NCBI GenBank assembly: GCA_963978895.1
Contig: OZ022244.1
Location: 9,962,085-10,026,084, forward strand
Direction: 5' to 3'
DNA: 64,000 nucleotides
Source: Erpobdella octoculata
Lineage: Eukaryota; Annelida; Clitellata; Hirudinida; Erpobdellidae
Shown here in pieces: positions 34,768 to 47,900 of this stretch (position 1 is the stretch's first letter; each line of letters begins with the position of its first letter). Position numbers and translations under genes: made by a program. Under the pieces are notes generated by a model. The model saw only the letters and a program-made list of their open reading frames with translations. It was not told where the DNA came from and did no database searches.

Positions 34768-35766
34768 CAGACTTGTTGTCTTCGAGACTTTGGTCTTGAA
34801 CTCGAGTGCACTCGAGTTCGTTTCTCAAAGTCTTGGTTTGATCTTGATCTTTTGTGTTAAGGTCTTGGACTTGGACTCAAAAGTATTGGTCTTGATTGTT
34901 CTCGAGTGGTCTTGATTTTAGAAGAAAAAAAATTTCTAAAACATTTTAAACTGTAAAAACATTATCGCTAATTTAATTTGTAGTGTTAGTATCTTTGGTT
35001 GTTTTATCTAAATAGAATGTGAGCTTTGTCTTTTTTCCGTTTTTTAATCGGTGATCGGTATTGGTTACTATAGTAAGTAAAGAATAGTTGTTGTTTCGTA
35101 GTCTTCGTAATCCTATTGTTTCTATTACTTTTTAAATATAATAGAATGGCTAGTGAAACAAATGTTCCTCGAATAATTAACTTTGGATTTCGGTCTTATA
35201 AATTGCTGCAACAAGGAAAAAAAAGTGAAGCCATTTGCAATGTGTCAAGCTACCAGTGCTTTACTCTGAAGCAACACGTGGTGGGAACTGCTGGCTAAAA
35301 ATAAAAAATGATAACAGATTGAAAATGTTGGGTTTGTTATTTAAAAAGATATTATGTATACCAGCAACTTCAGCGCTGGTAATTTAGTTATGGAGGTCTA
35401 TTCATGAGACCAAATCGAGCTCGTTTAGGACAAACATTGTTATCTGAACTTGTGTTTACTAAATGAAATAAACATTTAAAATAATAACAGTTTAAATTTT
35501 AAACAGTTTATTAAATTGAATTTTTCATGCTTCAGTTTCTTAGTTGAAAAAAGTTTATTAAGACGTCTTCATTTTGAATGATTTTTACAAAGTCTTGGCC
35601 TTAAACTCGGTCTTTTCTCAATATGTCTTGGTTTTGATCTTGTCTTGCAAATAAAAATCTTGGTCTTGATCTTGCCTTGCAAATAAAAGTCTTGATCTTG
35701 GTCTTGCAAATAAAAGTCTTGGTCTTGATCTTGGTCTTGGGTTCAGTAGTCTTGATAACAAGACTG
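34768..35766. mobile_element. hAT-like non-autonomous element, about 1.0 kb
   Basis: Inverted ends CAGACTTGTTGTC (34768) and the complement of CAGTCTTGTTATC (ending 35766), with perfect 8-bp duplication ATAATTGT (34760-34767 and 35767-35774). Both subterminal zones are rich in GGTCTTGATCTTGGTCTTG-like words. One 50-codon ORF (35146-35298, MASETNVPRIINFGFRSYK) may be a first transposase exon. It lies just upstream of TUBGCP3. Confidence 0.82.
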
Positions 35767-35916
35767 ATAATTGTATTATAGTTAAAAATTCTTGTAACAC
35801 CCTTTTTGCCAGAGGCATGCTGCATAGTAAACTTTATTGAAATAAGTTACAGTAATAATGGAATAATTTTGATTTTGCAGATTAAAAGAGTCTTTTTGTG
35901 ATATAAGTTATTTTGT

Positions 35917-35960
35917 GTTGACAATAAATCAATGACAATAGTCATTGATTTATTGTCAAC
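35917..35960. repeat. Perfect 20-bp palindromic arms, 4-base spacer
   Basis: GTTGACAATAAATCAATGAC at 35917-35936 and its exact complement at 35941-35960, inside the intron immediately before the first recognised TUBGCP3 exon. Confidence 0.9.
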
Positions 35961-35994
35961 ATATTTATAATCAGTAAAATTTTATTTTATACAG

Positions 35995-38900
35995 ATGCTC
36001 TGAACACTCCTTTTAGAAGTGCATTAGTGACATTATCAAGGTTAAACCTGAATATTTCAGTTTTCACAGTTTTACCTATTTGAATTTGTTTATACATTTA
36101 TACAGTAACTTCAAACCTGTGTCAAAAGATGAATTGGAAGTCGTGGAAAAGATAAGAAGAAAGTGTAAGCTTTTTGTATATTTATTTATAAAAGTACTGT
36201 AAACAAATTTTGATTCTTTGACAGCATATTTCAATTTGTTTTTAAAGTAATCAGACATCGAAATGAGAAGGAGGCTGTTAATTTTTCTGAACTCTATAGG
36301 AAACTACAATCCCACGTTAGTTTGAATATTCATAGTTTCTGAGTAATCATTTCTTGACATTTTTTTTATTTTAATATTGTAAAGCAAGTTTATTTTCAAC
36401 TTCCAGCAAGTTCTAAAAGACAGGTGGAGTGTTTTACATCTTCTTTACAGTCTTACACGTTTGGACTATGCATCGGTACTGTAACTATTATATGACATAA
36501 TATTAAAAAATAATTCTATATTACGGAAAGATGTTTTATTGTATATAAATGCTGCTCGAGCCTTATGCTATTACAAATTACTTCTGCAGACAAATACTTG
36601 TATGCACTAATTATATTGCTTCTAAGTAAGTAAGAATTTTTTAACGTGCCATATGTAGCATGATACACTAATTGATACACTTATACTACGTGTGAAATGC
36701 AATATATAATAAAATAGCTTCTGCAACTGAATATTTTCTAAATTTTTCCTCAACTGACATTTTTTCTAGATGGGTAAAGGGGGATACAAATGCCAGTGCA
36801 TATCAATTACTTTATAATTTTCAGCAGCAGAAGTAGTTAAAATTATATATATATATATATAATTACTAGCTCTCATTGTACAATTATTATTTTAGCAACA
36901 CAATTTTTCAAAATTTGATATGCCAAGTGCAAACCTGGCATCAACCCCTCTACATCAACATGAACCAATCATATCCAATTCAACGACAAGTATCAATGCA
37001 TCAAAAAACAAAGAAATTATTACTGGCTTTATGAATGGCCATCATCAAACTGCAAATGAGAATGCCAAATTACCATTGTCGTAAGTTGGTTAATATTATT
37101 TAAAAATAAAATTGAAAAACTTTTAAATTCAAATGTTTATTTATCACTTTATTATTATAATTGAATATTCAGACTCATTTTATTAATATGTATTTGAAAT
37201 TCTTGTTTCATTCTGTTGATTCCATACAATTTAATTCTCTATAAGAAATTTATTTATATAAATTTATTATGTTTTTAGACGTTTACTTTTTGATTGAGGT
37301 GCTATATATGTAGAATAAGTATGTACACTAGGAAAACCTAGATACCTTCAAAGGGACCACAAATCACAAAACTGTTAGCTCTAGAAAGTGCAGAATTTGA
37401 TTGTTACGATTTTAAAATGTGTTATTATTTTGAATTTAATTTTCTTTATGTTACACAATAAATTATATTCAAATTGAAGTTAATTAAATTAACGCTCAAT
37501 TTACAGAACCATTAAACCAATGTAAATGTTGCAGAATTAGCTCACTAGCGATTCGTAACGTTGAAGCTTAAAGTTATTTGTAGGACAATATTTCTTGAAT
37601 CATTTCTTGAATGAATATTTCTTTCGAAATATTATCAATTGACTCAATCTAAAATATCTAACGTTGTAGAAAATTTGTTGATTCTAGCAACTCTTTTGAT
37701 TCTATCAGATACCTTTTGTCAACTTGTCCAACTACAGAGTCTATTCTCTAGAACTCATTTTCTAATCTCTCTCTACCTAAATCTACATCTCTGTGACAAT
37801 CCATAAATATCATTCGCTATATAATAATTTTTTTAATTTCTAAAATTTTCAAGTCAGCTGAAGGGTTTTAGTTGTTTCAGGTTTAATACATCCGTTGTCA
37901 ATAAACCAGCTGCTTCTATTGGTTCAAGTAAGTTTCTTATCATTGTTTAACTGTGGATATAATAATACAGAATTAAAACGTTTTTCGTCTCTAATTAGTT
38001 TTTCACAGAGGAAGTGGTTTCAAAAAATAGAGGGAGTGGCTAGAAAACTTGTTTCTGCCAAATGGCGCTCTTGGATGCTTGTTTGCTTGCTTGATTGTTT
38101 TCAAACCTTGAAAGTGAAATTCAAAAATTTAACTAAGTTCCTGAGAGTGCTCCTCAATGAGCTCGTTCACAGACAAAGAATGTGCATGTGGACAAACACA
38201 TGTCACAGGTTTCGTGACTTATTAAACTGCATCCTTACATCTCAAATATTGCTTGTGTTTCAAAGGAAAATATCGCTCGCTCGATGGCTCGTATCTCAAA
38301 TAGCTCATACGTACAGTGTATATGCAAAGTTTTCCATATCTGCCTGCATATGAAATTATGAAAGAATTTAGCTATAAACAATTTTAAAATAAATGGCATA
38401 TAAACTAGTGAGTTTTTGAAATAAAAATGTCATTTAAAAATAGTCTCAGCTTTAGATTAAATTTTTTGACTGTGCAATTTATTTCTATTGAAATTGTTAA
38501 TTGCAGATTAGCTTTAATACATATGTTTGTTTGTAGCTTGCCTATCTAGCCAGTTATTAAGGTAGAGGGTGTTTTTTATTTGCATTGATGATGATGATAA
38601 TCCTTGCTGAAGTATTGAGAACAGCCTTGTAGCTTCTGTGGTTAAAAAATTATATTCAAGTGTTTGGTCAAAAATTTACTTGTTTACTGCAATTTTAATA
38701 CAACAAATTACTTGTTTCAGATCGCTTGAGAGAAATGAATTCTATTGGACCTGCTGCTCGAGCACAAACAAGTTATCAAATTTCAAAGGCATCATTGAGC
38801 TGTCAGTTTTAATATTTCTTCACTTTGGCTTACAACTTTTTTTTTACTAAGATTAAGCACACGCCTTTTTCAAGACAAGTTTTGCTCAAAGGCGAGAAAG

Positions 38901-41900
38901 GGTTCTTGCAAAGGCAGCCATTTATAGGCTCCTACCTCTTTAGCAATGCGAGTGAACTCCTTGGTTAAGGGAGTTACGCTGGTGATGCCGGTGAGGCTCG
39001 AAATGCTGACCTAACGATTGACAGGCAAACGCTTTACTGCTCTGCCACCAGCGCATCTTTTTATTTACATTAGTTTTTCTCTTAGTTTCAGAAGACTTTC
39101 CAGAGTCCGTGTTATTGAGAGACGTGTTATGTGCATTGCAAGGAATTGAAGGGAGATATATCAAATATGATGTTAAGAAGGATGCTTATGTCATTCATCC
39201 AGAAGTTAGTTCAATTCAGATACATTGGTACAATTCATATATATTTAACATCACTTATCTCATAGAATAATGAAATAAATATATCCCGCTCCCGATCGCT
39301 TTCCTACTTAATGGACAACTTATTATACAAAAAACAAAATAAAAGTTTAAGTAATTTCAAATAGCTATACAATAAAATTATCAAGGAAGATACTGAAATT
39401 AGTATGTTAAGGTAATATGTACTGAGCATTTATAAATGTGACAATAATACGTAAGATTTCAGAGCTTGCTTAAATTTAAATTTTATACATTTAAAAAAAA
39501 TTAAAACAAATTATTGTTGAACTTTTTGTAGCTCGTATCTTTAGTTGTTAAGGCTTATCCCTGGTTGTTGAGGCTTATTGTCAGTATCAACCTCATCCAC
39601 CCAGTTGTTCAGACTTGGTGGTGTGGTTGGATATCTGTGAAGCATGAATGCTCTCTAAAGTTTTTCAGCTACAACAGCAAGCTAATAAGCTCTGATATTG
39701 AAAGTGTCATTGATAAAATATTATTTAAATTTATCTTTTAGATCCATGATATTTACTTTTTCAGGTTGAAATATCAAATTCGGCAAAGAAATTGATAAAC
39801 AGATTATGCGAATGTGGTTTCTTGCATAATAAAATACAACATTACGTTAATGCAAAATGTTCACTTGGTCTCGTGAAAGAGGTTTGTATTTATTATTAAT
39901 AATAAATAGTTTCTATTTAATAATTATTATTGATAAGAAATAGTTTGCAAAAGAATTTGAAATGTCTTGGAAATAAAGTGTTATAATTAATATGTGACAT
40001 TTTATTATTTCAATTTCAGAGTTTTTGTTCTGCACTGAGACAAGAACTGACAGAATATTACAGGCTTATTGCCAATCTTGAAGCACAGGTTTCTTATTTA
40101 AATGTGGATTTAATTTGTGTCATGTTTAAATGTGTAGTTAATTAAACTTTATGTTAAGTTATGGGTTGATTTGTTTCAAATTTAAGCATGAAGTTAATTT
40201 GTATAACTTTAGTATATTTTTTACATGTTACTCGGCTGTTTTACAAAACAAAATTTTAAATTTAAAAATACCTTCATTATACTTGACATTGCAATAAATA
40301 ATTGGAGATTAGTAAATTTTCCTTATATTTAAATTTATTAATTAAAGATATGCTAATTTAAAAGCTGCAGCAGGAAAGCATTCTTGAAACGTCAGAGCAG
40401 CTTTCAAGTACTTTAACACTCCGAAGAATGATGGTGTCGTTGAATGAACCGATGAAACGAATGACTCTTCTTGCTTCTCTTGTTGATATCTGCCAAGGTT
40501 GTTTCCTGCAAAAACGTTTCTTAGATTTTGGAGAGCTTGAAGTTTTATTGTTGTGATGACATTTGTTGATACAAAGTTTTGATTGCTTTTGTGTGAATTT
40601 TAGTTTTATTTTTGCTTTATATATTTATTCATATAAAAATTGAAACTGCGTTGAAAATATTTCTATATAAAGTACTTAATATATAAATGTATTTATTCAA
40701 ATTCAGCTAAAAAAGGAGGAGAATTGACATCTGCAGTTTACTCTTTCATGAGACATGGCGATCCAAGCGTTCAATCTCTTATGTATAACATCCTTACTCT
40801 TGTAAGCTTCTATTCATCTTATTTTCTAATTCACTTTTATTTCTATTTATTGTAATACATGTTTACATGCAGAAGTTTCAAGACATTTTTTAAATGTTTC
40901 ATGAAATCATTTTTCAGGTTGCACAACCAGTTTTCAATTTTGTTGTGAAATGGATATTTGATGGAGAACTAGAAGATCATCATCAGGAGGTCTCTTCAAT
41001 AAACTTATTAGAATATACTTGTATAAATTATAATTAATTCAATAATTTTTTAATTCAATTGAATGATTTTCATTTTAGTTCTTTGTTACCTCGAATGCTT
41101 CAGTGGAGAATGACAAATTATGGCACGACAAATATTCATTGAGGAAAAACATGATTCCATCATTCATTCCTCACGATCAAGCTAGAAAGGTTTTTTTTTT
41201 ATATTTGAATTCCAGTGTGCAATACTGATTACTTTTGTCTCTAAATAACAGTTTATGTACTGTTTTTTTTCATGAACAATATAGTCCTAATAAAGGATTT
41301 GAACTTAACTGTTTCTTATACCGAACAATTTCTTGTACACATAAGATCCTCTTAACTGGAAAGACAATCAGCTTCCTACGACAGGTGTGTTCTGATCGGA
41401 CTCTTGTCAAGGAAAGAGATGTAGTTGTAGTTGCCAGTACTGATAAAGGTGATAATTTATTCTATTATGGTTCATATTTTAAGAATCGTTCTGTCATATT
41501 TATTTATAATTTATTCACTCGTTTCCTAGTCGAGACGATTTTCTCTCAGAACCAAGAACCGACGTTTACTAAAATGATTGATGTGGCATACAGGGAGACA
41601 AGTTCATATTTATTGAAAGTTTTATATGAGAAATTTAAATTCATGGAACATCTGAAGGTAAGTAATTATTTTCACATGAAAATGGGATGTTATTTTGTGA
41701 ACAAATAAATATTTCGGGTTAATTTCATTAATTTCTCATAAATTGGAAATGTTTTTTGATAACAAATAAATATTTTTGATTAAATTATACAGGCCATGAG
41801 GAGGTACATGCTGCTTGGTCAAGGAGATTTCATCAGACATCTCATGGACTTACTTGAGTTAGTTTATTAACAAAAATTTTCTCAATTTTTTTTGTGTGTT

Positions 41901-44464
41901 TCTTATATATGTGTGGTTTATGCTATTGGCCCACCAACAATTAAATGATCAATTTAATTATAAATTTATTGATGAACTAGAACTAACCAAGGCTTGTCTA
42001 AACTAAATGACAAAATATTAGTATCAGTAAACATATCTCATAATAAATGTTTTTAAACAAAATTACGTTGATCGATTACTAATTATTATATATCTGCTAT
42101 TTATCTTCTAGAGAAGATCTAGCAAAACCAGCAAAATCTCTGTTCCTCCACAATCTGACAGGCACTCTCGAATCTGCCATCCGAGCGACAAATGCTCAGT
42201 TTGATGATCCCGACATCGTTAAAAGACTTGATGTTCGACTTCTAGAGGTTCGCTCGGATCATGTCATTTACTATTATAAAAAATACCAAGTCATATTCAT
42301 GCATCACGAAAATACCAAGTCGTATTAATGCATCGCAAAAAACCACGTTGTATTCATGCATCACAAAAATACTTTTATATGATTTAATGTAGAAATCGTC
42401 AGGAGATACTGGTTGGGATGTGTTCAGTTTGGAGTACCACATTTCTGGTCACATAAGGACTGTTTTCACACCGGAGAGTATGAACACGTATATGCTCGTT
42501 TCAAATTTTCTATGGAGAGCAAAGCGAATTGAGTACATTCTTTCGAGTGTCAAAAAAGAACAAATGACTCATGAAAAACCACTTAGACGATGCAAAGGTG
42601 GATGATTACTACTATATTATTTATTTATTGTATCATCTTTATAGAATATCAGTTTATTTTAGTTGAACTAATATTAGGGGCGCTGGTGGCAGAGCGTTCG
42701 CCTGTTGATCCTTAAGCAAAAAGTTCACTCGCATTGCTTAATGGGTAGGCGTCTATTAATGGCTGCCATCTGCAAGGACCCTTTCTCGCCTTTGAGCAAG
42801 ACTTGTGTTGATAAAGGCGTGTGCTAAATGTTAATAAATAAAAATAAAAAGTTATAAGAATTCATGATGGTAGTGCTAGTGTGGAAAGCATCAATTATAG
42901 ATGTTTCTGTTATTGATAGAAACTATATATGTTGATAGTTAAGCGGGTTAATTATACAATAACATAATGGTGGGACTGATGGTGTAGCGATGAGGCGTTC
43001 TCATGTAGATTTGAAGGTCGATAGTTTGAATCCTACTCATAGTTATGTGGTCAGGCTCCTGAAAAAAACACAGCTGTCATCAATTGCCATGAGCAATCCA
43101 TACAAGCAATTTGACTGTCTGAAGAGAAATAAAGATAAGGCATCTGCAAAGCACTAGTCATGCAGACGGGAATTGAATTCCCGACCTTTTGGTCTACATT
43201 GCTAATGTTCAACAGTTTTGTTATGTTTAAATAATACCGAAAAGCAAAAATTATTTTGTAAATTCTGTATAAATATTGAACAACATAAACTAGCCTCATT
43301 ACAAAATAGCTGCATTATATATAACCTCATTAAAAATTAGCAACTATGTATTTCTGTTGGATAAAAATTTCAGTTACCCATTTGTACTAAATTGACTTGA
43401 GTTTATTTAATTAAAAAGTGTTGATATACATTATAAAATTTTCTTCAGAGTTTTCTCCCATCCTGCACAAGTGTTATCTGATCGGAAGTGAAATGATGCA
43501 TTTCGTCCGCCAGATTCAATATTACATCAACTTTGAGGTTTGTGACTTTATTTTCTAATTCTGTTAGTTGTCTTTAAGTTGTATTATCTATTCAATTGGT
43601 TACAGGTTTTAGAATGTTCATGGATCGAATTAATGTCAAAAGTGGAAGAAGCTGATGATCTCGACCAGGTCATAAATGCTCATCAAGAGTTTCTTAGTAC
43701 CATAACATCAAGATCACTACTTGATCCTCAGTCTACAGTGGGTTATACTTCGGTTTTGTTTTTTCTTTTTTGTCGACAAACAGTCCCTTGACTTTAACTT
43801 GATGTGTTTATAGCCAATCTCAACCCAGTTGAAAGGAATATTTGATCTAGTCATCCAGTTCCAGGAACTGCAAACGTGCCTTCACAATAAAATGATTGCT
43901 GAAGTTGATTTCAGAAAAGAATTTGAAGAGCAAAAAGTGTCCAGATCGCAAAAAGTAGTCCTTAAGCTTTGTTTATCTGTATCCATATTTATCTGTTTGG
44001 ATGTATTCTTATTCATCTGGTTACATGTATTTTTATTTACCGGTTTGGATGGGTCTTGATTTATTTAAACATTTAATATTTAAAATATAATTTCAGGGAA
44101 CTTGGGGTACAGATGAGAACATGGAAAGTAGAGAAAAACAAAGAACAGAGGAATTCTTTAAAGGTTTTGTTTTGGTAAAAATGCAGGAATTGGAGAAGTT
44201 GGGTAAATCATACAAGGTCTGCTTTAACGAGTTTAGCGAATACTCTAATAAATTGAGACATCTAATAAATAAATAATGTTATTTTGACAGAAAATGGTGG
44301 AAAGGTTCTTAAACCTCGTGACCACTTTCTCGGACATCAGTCTACGCTGCCTCATATTTCGACTGAACTTCAGTGAGCACTACAAACACCAACAATCGCA
44401 CGCCGGAAGAGTCTCTGGAATCGTCGTGCCGCCGATATTGCAGTCGAAAAGAAAAGCGAAATGA
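35995..44464 (+). CDS. TUBGCP3: Gamma-tubulin complex component 3 (GCP3), 24 exons, N-terminus missing
   Basis: A core subunit of the gamma-tubulin small/ring complex, which nucleates microtubules at centrosomes and spindles. Exons: 35995-36040, 36106-36164, 36248-36315, 36407-36475, 36896-37080, 37881-37927, 38721-38801, 39095-39204, 39765-39881, 40020-40088, 40371-40497, 40707-40801, 40918-40989, 41079-41189, 41346-41448, 41530-41657, 41793-41857, 42112-42247, 42393-42597, 43449-43537, 43606-43737, 43814-43954, 44097-44216, 44291-44464 (TGA 44462-44464). All phases join, giving 848 codons. GCP3 rather than GCP2 is shown by [103 protein letters not shown] and [12 protein letters not shown]. 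Both grip domains (N-terminal for lateral contacts, C-terminal for gamma-tubulin) are complete. Roughly 50-60 N-terminal residues are unassigned. Several introns hold SINEs. Confidence 0.95.
38850..39056 (-). mobile_element. tRNA-derived SINE, family 1, copy 1
   Basis: On the - strand it starts GCGCTGGTGGCAGAGCAGT (box A-like), then CATTTCGAGCCTC (box B-like). It has a body containing GAACCCTTTCTCGCCTTTGAG and an AT-rich tail. It lies in a TUBGCP3 intron just upstream of the exon at 39095. Confidence 0.75.
42677..42851 (+). mobile_element. tRNA-derived SINE, family 1, copy 2
   Basis: Starts GGGGCGCTGGTGGCAGAGCG, shares the body GGACCCTTTCTCGCCTTTGAG with copy 1 and ends in AATAAATAAAAATAAAAA. 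The box B part is deleted relative to copy 1. It lies in the intron after the exon ending 42597. Confidence 0.75.
42970..43185 (+). mobile_element. tRNA-derived SINE, family 2
   Basis: Head GTGGGACTGATGGTGTAGCG (box A-like TGGTGTAGCGATGAGG) and TAGTTTGAATCCTAC (box B-like), spaced as in a tRNA. An unrelated body follows. Same TUBGCP3 intron as the previous SINE. Confidence 0.7.
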
Positions 44465-44474
44465 ATTTAGAACT

Positions 44475-44898
44475 CAATTTTATTTATTTCAACAAACTAT
44501 GAGCAATTGTCATTTTTTAAAAGTTAAATAAAAAAATCGGTGTAACGCATGTTGATGTGGTAGACTGGATCTCTGGTGCATATATAGACACCAATCAATG
44601 TAACATTTTAAAGTCATCTTAAGTTATAAAATGATGAAACCTTCTCATTTTGTGCAAGAAAGAAAATACCAAGTTCAAAACGAATTCAATTTTATTTATT
44701 TCAACAAACTATGAGCAATTGTCATTTTTTAAAAGTTAAATAAAAAAATCGGTGTAACGCATGATGATGTGGTAGACTGGATCTCTGGTGCATATATAGA
44801 CACCAATCAATGTAACATTTTAAAGTCATCTTAAGTTATAAAATGATGAAACCTTCTCATTTTGTGCAAGAAAGAAAATACCAAGTTCAAAACGAATG
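44475..44898. repeat. 212-bp tandem duplication in the TUBGCP3 3' region
   Basis: Two units of 212 bp (44475-44686, 44687-44898), about 99% identical by eye. Each contains AGTTAAATAAAAAAATCGG with an AATAAA polyadenylation signal. The duplication lies between the TUBGCP3 stop and the UPF3 stop. Confidence 0.9.
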
Positions 44899-44985
44899 TT
44901 CACAGATGGTTTAAAATGAGCACCTTGCATTGTTTTCTTGCAAAGAGAAGGAAAAGACAATAGACCAGGCATACTTCATTCAGAA

Positions 44986-47900
44986 TCAACTTTCATTTGA
45001 ACTTTGTGACCTCGACTTTGATTTCTCTGCATGTCTCTGTCCAGGCCTGTAAATTGCTCTTTCAGGTCTATCCTACAAAAACAGATGAAATTTGTAAACA
45101 CAAGCACAATCCACCATACTTTCCTAACAACCAACTCACTTTATATCTTATCCTCTGCTTGCTTTCCCCAACTTTTTCGGCAGCAGCACTTTTCGACTTT
45201 TCGTACTTTTTTCCTTCCTCTGGCAACAACTCAAAATGGGTTTGCGAGGCACCTCCTTCTTCTACCAGTGAATCGACGATTTTATCCATCAGAGATTTGA
45301 AGGAACCAGATGATTTCACAATGTTTTCTGTCACAGATGATGATTTCATCTTTGGTTTGAAAGAACTTGCTTGCCCAGATTCTTCCGCTATAGAGGAGTT
45401 TATTGTTGGCTTAACATTTCTTGTTAGCAAGAAATCTTGTGTCATAGAAGGTTTCATGAGAGACTCAAGAGGACTAATGATGTCATCAAAACTTAAAGAT
45501 TCATTGGTATTAGTATTCATAACTTCTGTTTCATTCTGTTCACTGGGTTTTTGGGGTCTCTTTTCTTGTTTAGGTCTGTTTAGCTTGTAGGAAAATGTGA
45601 TGTGTGTGCTTTCTGGCTTGCTGTCAGCAATCTGCAATTAAACAGCAGGCATATTATCAAGTTGAGAGAAGAAAAAAAAATTACAAATATAATCCATTGA
45701 TAAGATTGTTAAATTGACTGTTTTGATGTACTAATGATAACATTTCAAGATTATTTATTAATAATATAAATAAAAAGTATAAGTAAAAAGTATAAATAAA
45801 GTATAAAAAGTATACTACGTATGCAATTAACTGCAAATTTTGACACCCCCCTCCTCTGTGTTGCACCTCAAACATTTTTTCAGACCCCCTTGGGGAAATA
45901 TAAGCACAGAAAGACCTCCCTTGCATTATAAAATTGCATAAAACTACCATAGAATTGCTATTTTCCCGGCTAGGAACATCGCCACAGGTCCGTTACAGAA
46001 AACTTTCATATTTTTTCTAAAAGGTAGGCAATTTCCTCTTAAAAAATGGTCGGTAACTGGGAAAGGGGTAGACCGGTACCTATTTTTTTAATTCTAAAAG
46101 AAGGGGGTAGTTGTATTGATAATTTTGAATTTATTTGTTTTCATCATATATAAAATTATATGACAGACTTTTATTTAATTAGCATAATTAAGCATAATAT
46201 ATGGATGACCCTAATAATTATAATATTATATTAATTATTATTAATTAATAATATAAAATAATAATTTATAGTTTTGTTTTAAAAAACACAGCAAGTTATT
46301 AAAATCTTATAAAAAATTTAAATAAACCGCAGGAAGACCTAGTGAAAAATGAAATGGAATACAGCAACATTTTTAGAATAATAATTAATCATCTTATCAT
46401 CTTCATTCCATCGACCGAAATGTATTTAAAAAAAATTAATTTCAGATAGGAAATTCAAATTTATAAATATATAGCCTGCATCTGCACATCAACGAAATAA
46501 ATTGATTTAACTTATTTTTATCTTTTTTTTAACACAATAGTGACTAATTCAACAATGGTCACTACAAATACAGTATAGCAGCTTTACAAAGCAAAATCTA
46601 CTATGACTATAACACACTGCTATATGTTAAGTAAACTATACAATAACTAATTATCTATTTAATAAGTAGGAACAAAGCAAACCTCATCGAATTGGTCGTC
46701 AATGAAATCTCCTTTCATAGAGATATGTTTGTTCCTACTTCTTCTAAATTCCAAATCAACTCCCTTTTTCTCAGGTTTTGGCTTAGAAGATTCTTCTTTT
46801 TCAGTAACCCTGAAGTTTGACAGAACTCTTTTAAAACAAGAGCATAAAGGCTTGTATACAATATAATTCTAGTTAAAATAAATAATGATATCCAAATTGT
46901 TATAGAAATAAACCTCAAGAATTTATTAACCTTTCTGATTTTGTCTGCCGAAAAGAACTCCCTTTCCCACTTTTAGCAGTCGGCTTTGATTCAACTTGAT
47001 CCTCTTCTGAATCTGTTCTCATCCTCGTAGTCTATAAAAAAACAAAATTGAGTTTCATAAATATAAGAACACAATATTCGAAACGATAATTTATTTGGAT
47101 TTCATAACAATAAACAAATTTGTTCACTTTGTAGATGATGGGTTCATAATTGTTCTCCTCGTAAGTTTTCTCTTTTACTTTCGATTTCGAAGATTCTCTT
47201 GACGTTTGTCTTTTTCTCTTGTCATCATCTTTCTGTTTTGTCTTTGTCTTACAAAATTTCAAAAATTATCGATTCATTTATAGCTTCATGAATTTGTGTG
47301 TGTGTGTGTGATAAGATATTTCCACTAACCACATATGCCTGTTTCTTTTCTTCTTTCTTCCTTGCAAGAAATTCAAGCAACGGAGTTGTTACTTTGGGAC
47401 ACCCGTGGGATACTATAAAAAACAACAGCGCACATATATAAAACTATCCGAATAAGATGGCATGGCATTAAATACTATAATAAGAGATAATCCAACAAAA
47501 ATCACCTTTCAGATTTTTCTCTTTAGCCTCAATATCTTCCAGAATGTTGTCAGCTGGCAAAACTTGTTCTTGTTCAGTGTTTTTGAGATTCTCAAGAAAT
47601 TTGAGGTAATCTGGGTCTTTTGCGTCAAATAACAATTGATTGAACAATCTGCTACATACTATATGCAACTGGGTCTGATAAAAAAAATCTCTTACCATTC
47701 TCGATGGTCCCTGCTCGAGGATCGGGCTTATTCTTCCTGTGAGGCACAGCACTGTATGGAGCATATTCAACCACAGCAGGAAACTCATTGCCTTTAATAT
47801 GAAGAACATTAATCTGAGGCTTGAATATTATTTATTAGGAATAAACTAGAAATTAACACATCAAGGAAATAATGACATTGCAAAACATGAGTCTTTACCA

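Noticed and set aside
34740..35830. Candidate first exon of TUBGCP3 (ATGTTTTGTGAG at about 34738, or ORF at 35146)
   Set aside because: Neither aligns with GCP3 N-termini, and the second lies inside the hAT at 34768-35766.
37895..38353. 152-codon ORF in a TUBGCP3 intron
   Set aside because: It starts inside a true exon in the wrong frame, and its remaining composition is intronic with no recognisable domain.
42970..43060. A functional tRNA gene
   Set aside because: Box A and box B-like words are present but no cloverleaf with intact acceptor stem could be drawn, and an unrelated body follows; better explained as a SINE head.
36106..44464. Assignment of the gene to GCP2
   Set aside because: N-terminal and central motifs ([51 protein letters not shown]) fit GCP3 clearly better.
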